Positions 15,144-18,242 of a DNA stretch of 18,242 bases are shown here, in pieces. The stretch covers positions 1 to 18,242 of the forward strand of contig CAYHRT010000058.1 in NCBI GenBank assembly GCA_964359085.1. Direction: 5' to 3'. This stretch comes from GWA2-49-15 sp964359085 (lineage in GTDB: Bacteria > Bdellovibrionota > Bacteriovoracia > Bacteriovoracales > Bacteriovoracaceae). The notes under the pieces are model-generated. The model was not told where the DNA came from and ran no database searches. It saw nothing but the letters and a program-made list of their open reading frames with translations. The first letter of the stretch is position 1. The number at the start of each line of letters is the position of its first letter. The position numbers and the translations under genes were made by a program.

Positions 15144-16135
15144 GTGAAAAGTTGTTAGAAGTAAAAAACCTCGTGGTTCAATTTCGTACAGATCGCGGCA
15201 AAGTGACAGCTGTGAATGGGGTAGATTTTGAACTTTATAAGGGGCAGACTCTGGGTATTGTTGGAGAGTCTGGCTCGGGGAAATCTGTCACGGCCTTATC
15301 TGTCATGCGACTGATTCCAAATCCTCCTGGAGAAATTGCCAGAGGAGAGATTTTTTTCCGCGGGCAGAACCTCTTGAAACTGCCGCTTGATGAGATGAGA
15401 AAAATTCGTGGCAATAAAATTGCCATGATTTTTCAGGAGCCCATGACTTCTCTCAATCCGGTTTTTACAGTGGGTAATCAAATTGAAGAGGTCTTTGCTC
15501 TTCACCAGCAGGAATTTTCCAAGAGCGAACGTCGTAATCAGGGCATTGAGCTGTTAAAGATGGTTGGAATTCCTTCGCCCGAGCGACGTTACCTAGAGTA
15601 TCCCCACCAGATGTCAGGTGGGATGCGACAACGAGTGATGATTGCTATGTCTCTTGCTTGTCGTCCCGATATTTTGATTGCTGATGAGCCATCGACGGCC
15701 TTGGACGTGACTATACAGGCCCAGATTTTGGAGCTGATGAAAAAACTGCAAAGCGATTTGGGCATGGCCATCATCATGATCACTCACGATTTAGGTGTCG
15801 TGGCGGAAACCTGTGACCATGTCGCCGTCATGTATTGTGGACAGATGGTTGAGAAGTCCGACATCAAAACAGTTTTTAGTCGCCCCAGACATCCTTATAC
15901 GAAAGGACTCCTAGAGTCGATTCCGTCCTACGATTCTACAAAAAATAAAGAGAAAGGCCGCTTACCTACGATTGAGGGAATGGTGCCTAGTTTACTTGAA
16001 TTGCCGGAAGGCTGTAGTTTTCAAGATCGCTGCCAATTTGTTTCAGAGGACTGTCGAGGACGGCAGGGAATGCCTCAATTGAAGAATTTGGCGCAGGGGC
16101 ATGAGGTGAGTTGTTTTAATCCCATTGTTATATAA
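15140..16135 (+). CDS. oppD: Peptide ABC transporter ATPase, OppD type
   Basis: The 331-residue cytoplasmic ATPase drives peptide import. Walker A GESGSGKS is at 42-49, the Q-loop FQEPMTSLNP at 98-107, the ABC signature MSGGMRQR at 158-165, Walker B ILIADEP at 178-184 with the D-loop STALD, and the H-loop His at 216. The C-terminal oligopeptide-transporter domain begins at RHPYTKGLLESIP (about 250-262). Four cysteines there (292, 298, 305 and 325) follow the pattern of OppD/DppD-type ATPases; in some relatives these bind an iron-sulfur cluster. All catalytic motifs are intact. The start overlaps oppC by four bases, with AAAGGT upstream. Confidence 0.95.
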   Translation: MSEKLLEVKNLVVQFRTDRGKVTAVNGVDFELYKGQTLGIVGESGSGKSVTALSVMRLIPNPPGEIARGEIFFRGQNLLKLPLDEMRKIRGNKIAMIFQEPMTSLNPVFTVGNQIEEVFALHQQEFSKSERRNQGIELLKMVGIPSPERRYLEYPHQMSGGMRQRVMIAMSLACRPDILIADEPSTALDVTIQAQILELMKKLQSDLGMAIIMITHDLGVVAETCDHVAVMYCGQMVEKSDIKTVFSRPRHPYTKGLLESIPSYDSTKNKEKGRLPTIEGMVPSLLELPEGCSFQDRCQFVSEDCRGRQGMPQLKNLAQGHEVSCFNPIVI

Positions 16136-16146
16136 AAGGTATGATC

Positions 16147-17175
16147 ATGACAGAACAAGTAGTGCAGACTCTATCAAATAAACAATCTTCGAAGAATTTG
16201 GACAATAGACCTATTTTAGAAGTTCGGAATTTGGTCAAAAGCTTTCCCATTCGGGGAGGAATTTTGGGGCGTGAAGTTGGGGCCGTGAAGGCCGTCTCTG
16301 ATGTTTCTTTTACCATTAATCGAGGCGAAACACTTGGTCTCGTGGGCGAATCTGGATGCGGTAAAACCACCTTGGGAAGAAGTCTTTTACGTTTAATTGA
16401 ACCCACTTGTGGTGATGTCATTTTTGACGGTATAGATGTTACAAAACTTGATGCGGTGGGGATGCGAGAACTTCGCCGCCGTATGCAAATTATTTTTCAA
16501 GACCCGTATGCTTCCTTGAATCCCCGTATGACTGTGGGAGCGATTCTAGCTGAACCCCTCATCATTCATAATCTATGCGGTGATAAGGAAACTAAGCTGA
16601 AACGTTTGTTCCAGTTGCTTGATTACGTTCAGATGCCCAAAGATACTTTGAATAAATACCCCCATGAATTTTCTGGAGGTCAGAGACAGCGAATTTGTAT
16701 TGCTCGGGCGCTTGCCGTAGAACCGGACTTTATAGTTTGTGATGAGCCCGTGTCTGCTCTTGATGTCTCGGTACAGGCGCAGGTCATCAATCTCCTTATG
16801 GATCTTCAAAAAAGTTTAGGTTTAACTTTTTTATTTATCGCCCACGATTTGAAGGTGGTTGAGTTTATTTCTAATCGGGTCGCTGTAATGTACTTAGGTA
16901 ACGTGGTGGAGATTGCAGAATCCAAGGAACTGTATGGGGCCTGTCGGCATCCCTATACGAAAGCTCTTTTTTCAGCTATCCCGAACCCCGATCCTACAAT
17001 AAAAGCGGAACGAATTATTTTGGAAGGGGATATTCCAAGCCCTATGAATCCACCTAGCGGATGCCATTTTCATCCACGTTGTTGGCGCGCCACAGAAGAG
17101 TGCAAGAAAGATTATCCCGGAGTTAGCTCTTCGACTGCGACACATCAGTATCGCTGTTTTAATTCTTTGCAGTGA
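16147..17175 (+). CDS. oppF: Peptide ABC transporter ATPase, OppF type
   Basis: This is the second ATPase of the peptide transporter, 342 residues from the start used here. Walker A GESGCGKTT is at 67-75, the Q-loop FQDPYASLNP at 117-126, the ABC signature FSGGQRQR at 175-182, Walker B FIVCDEP at 195-201 and the H-loop His at 233. A C-terminal peptide-transporter domain with RHPYTKALFSAIP follows, with four cysteines (306, 312, 319 and 337) matching the arrangement in OppD. Two start codons lie six bases apart. ATG 16141 has AAAGG only one base upstream, whereas ATG 16147 has it at seven bases, so I prefer the latter. It is the last gene of the operon; no terminator hairpin is visible before the next gene. 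Confidence 0.94.
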   Translation: MTEQVVQTLSNKQSSKNLDNRPILEVRNLVKSFPIRGGILGREVGAVKAVSDVSFTINRGETLGLVGESGCGKTTLGRSLLRLIEPTCGDVIFDGIDVTKLDAVGMRELRRRMQIIFQDPYASLNPRMTVGAILAEPLIIHNLCGDKETKLKRLFQLLDYVQMPKDTLNKYPHEFSGGQRQRICIARALAVEPDFIVCDEPVSALDVSVQAQVINLLMDLQKSLGLTFLFIAHDLKVVEFISNRVAVMYLGNVVEIAESKELYGACRHPYTKALFSAIPNPDPTIKAERIILEGDIPSPMNPPSGCHFHPRCWRATEECKKDYPGVSSSTATHQYRCFNSLQ

Positions 17176-17217
17176 TTTTTGTGCTTGGGCATTCGCATAT
17201 GCATGGAGAATGTTTGA

Positions 17218-17625
17218 ATGGTCATCAAGAATGATGATGCAACCTCAATGCTACCTGAATTACAAAATCATTTAATTTCACCAGGCGATGTTTTTTTTAC
17301 TTTTAAGAACGGTAAAGTGGTGCAGCTCTTACGAGCTGGTGGCCCGGTTGATTCGGCCAGAATGAAACGATATTTATCTTCTTCCGGTGTTCTTTCAATG
17401 AATAAGATTACAGATTCCGTAAACGTCGCTCGTGCACAAGAACTATGGTTGGCCCTCCGTGACGAAAAAGAATCTCGAAAAATACCTCTGGCCCGTTATA
17501 AAATTTTACACTGGTTTAAGAAAGTTTATTGGGATGGAGCCAAGACGGGTAGCTTGCTTGATCTGGTCAATATAGGGGAGCAGGTTTTTTATCGACTGCC
17601 TCTTCAGATAGAAAATGTCATTTAA
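17218..17625 (+). CDS. N-terminal part of a degenerate HD-GYP-like protein (ends at early stop)
   Basis: The 135-residue frame starts with a good ribosome site (GGAGAA seven bases before the ATG), so the gene start is real. VFFTFKNGKVVQLLRAGGPVDSARMKRYLSS, then KIPLARYKILHWFKK, resembles the soluble N-terminal domain found before HD-GYP domains in Bdellovibrionota proteins; I base this on pattern, not on a search. The frame ends in TAA at 17623-17625, whereas the neighbouring frame starting in the overlap continues with HSLAERSWELSVQL, which looks like the missing first HD helix. I therefore think this and the frame at 17662 are pieces of one gene of about 338 codons. It begins 42 bp after oppF and may be co-transcribed with it. 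Confidence 0.6.
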   Translation: MVIKNDDATSMLPELQNHLISPGDVFFTFKNGKVVQLLRAGGPVDSARMKRYLSSSGVLSMNKITDSVNVARAQELWLALRDEKESRKIPLARYKILHWFKKVYWDGAKTGSLLDLVNIGEQVFYRLPLQIENVI

Positions 17626-17661
17626 GAAAAAAGTTTTTATTCATTCACTCGCGGAGCGCTC

Positions 17662-18234
17662 ATGGGAACTCTCGGTGCAACTCTGTGCCTTGCCACAGGA
17701 AATCTTGAATTTTCATATCTCCGTGATTTCTATCACGTCTGCATGCTCTTGGATTTTAGACTCCATGAAAAGATGAGTTTCACCCTGCGTACGGCAATGG
17801 AGAAGGGAAGGCAGAATTATCAGGAGGGGATTCGCTACTTGGAAAATCTCGGATTGTCTTTAGAGGTCCAACTTTATAAGGATCATGCGAACAGCTATGC
17901 GACATTTGAAAATATCCCAGGTATCTCACAGTTTTTTTCTAATCCCAGCGTAGTCCAATTAATGGCCCATCACCATGAGCGAATTGATAGAAGTGGTCCA
18001 TCTCAATTGTCTGAGGAAGAAATGTCTGATGAGGAATGGTTACTAGTTTTATTAGATGTGCTTTTGCCGATTCAAGAAATGAATTTCAAGGTCAATGATG
18101 GGATGGGATTTCTTAAAAAGGCCATGCATGAACAGGCACTAGATAAAATCTTATCCATTCGATTAAAAAATAAGATTGAGGACATCTTTGAGACATTACC
18201 CGATGAGGCGCATTTGGCATCAATGAGCACTTAA
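17662..18234 (+). CDS. C-terminal part of a degenerate HD-GYP-like protein
   Basis: The 190-residue frame is in the same phase as the preceding fragment. Past its first 15-20 residues it looks like the second part of an HD-GYP domain: FYHVCMLLDFRL stands where LLHDIGK would be, KDHANSYATF where the HP-containing helix would be, and MAHHHERIDRSG matches the HHER-DGSG motif that precedes GYP. Here DGSGYP is DRSGPS and the HD pair is lost, so c-di-GMP hydrolysis is unlikely. A ribosome-like GGAG lies five bases before ATG 17662, so separate translation is possible. The first residues (MGTLGATLCLATGNLE) do not fit the domain, while another frame over the same bases does, which points to frame disruption. 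The gene ends eight bases before the window edge. Confidence 0.6.
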   Translation: MGTLGATLCLATGNLEFSYLRDFYHVCMLLDFRLHEKMSFTLRTAMEKGRQNYQEGIRYLENLGLSLEVQLYKDHANSYATFENIPGISQFFSNPSVVQLMAHHHERIDRSGPSQLSEEEMSDEEWLLVLLDVLLPIQEMNFKVNDGMGFLKKAMHEQALDKILSIRLKNKIEDIFETLPDEAHLASMST

Positions 18235-18242
18235 GCTGGGAT

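Overview
The window is one end-to-end stretch of bacterial chromosome, gene dense and moderately AT-rich. I think it comes from a Gram-negative predator-like lineage of the former Deltaproteobacteria (Bdellovibrionota / Bacteriovorax type). The reasons are the mix of families rather than any single marker: an HD-GYP protein, a degenerate SpoIIE-type phosphatase, a lipoprotein with many TPRs, an outer-membrane barrel, a PhaR-type regulator and a tandem pair of ArsA/Get3-like ATPases. There is no rRNA or tRNA, so the placement is inference. A 100-N run with identical 55-bp sequence on both sides shows that this is a short-read draft scaffold, probably metagenomic.

Layout. (1) 1-302, minus: 5' end of an HD-GYP domain protein, cut by the window edge. 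(2) 516-2376, plus: a divergent two-gene unit, a pseudo-receiver plus degenerate SpoIIE/PP2C-like protein and an overlapping exported Cys-containing protein of unknown function. (3) 2384-8046, minus: a co-directional run. In transcription order it is a PhaR-like regulator, an outer-membrane beta-barrel protein, two overlapping ArsA/Get3-like ATPases, then, after a 131-bp gap, cystathionine beta-synthase and a cystathionine gamma-lyase/synthase. The last pair forms a reverse transsulfuration module (homocysteine + serine to cystathionine to cysteine). (4) 8047-8589: a 543-bp region without a convincing gene. (5) 8590-11144, plus: a TPR lipoprotein and a second lipoprotein whose start is unclear. 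(6) 11269-17175, plus: a complete peptide ABC transporter operon oppABCDF behind a good sigma70-type promoter. (7) 17218-18234, plus: a degenerate HD-GYP-like protein split by a stop codon and frame changes.

The most interesting points are these. Between oppA and oppB lies a near-perfect 80-nt palindrome directly beside a false assembly gap. The tandem ArsA-like ATPases differ in the signature lysine of the P-loop, which suggests an asymmetric heterodimer, and they sit in an operon with an outer-membrane protein and a PhaR-like regulator. Two regulatory domains have lost key residues (SpoIIE-like and HD-GYP-like), and the second also has a broken frame that two compensating single-base changes would repair. 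I see no CRISPR array, prophage, insertion sequence or tRNA.
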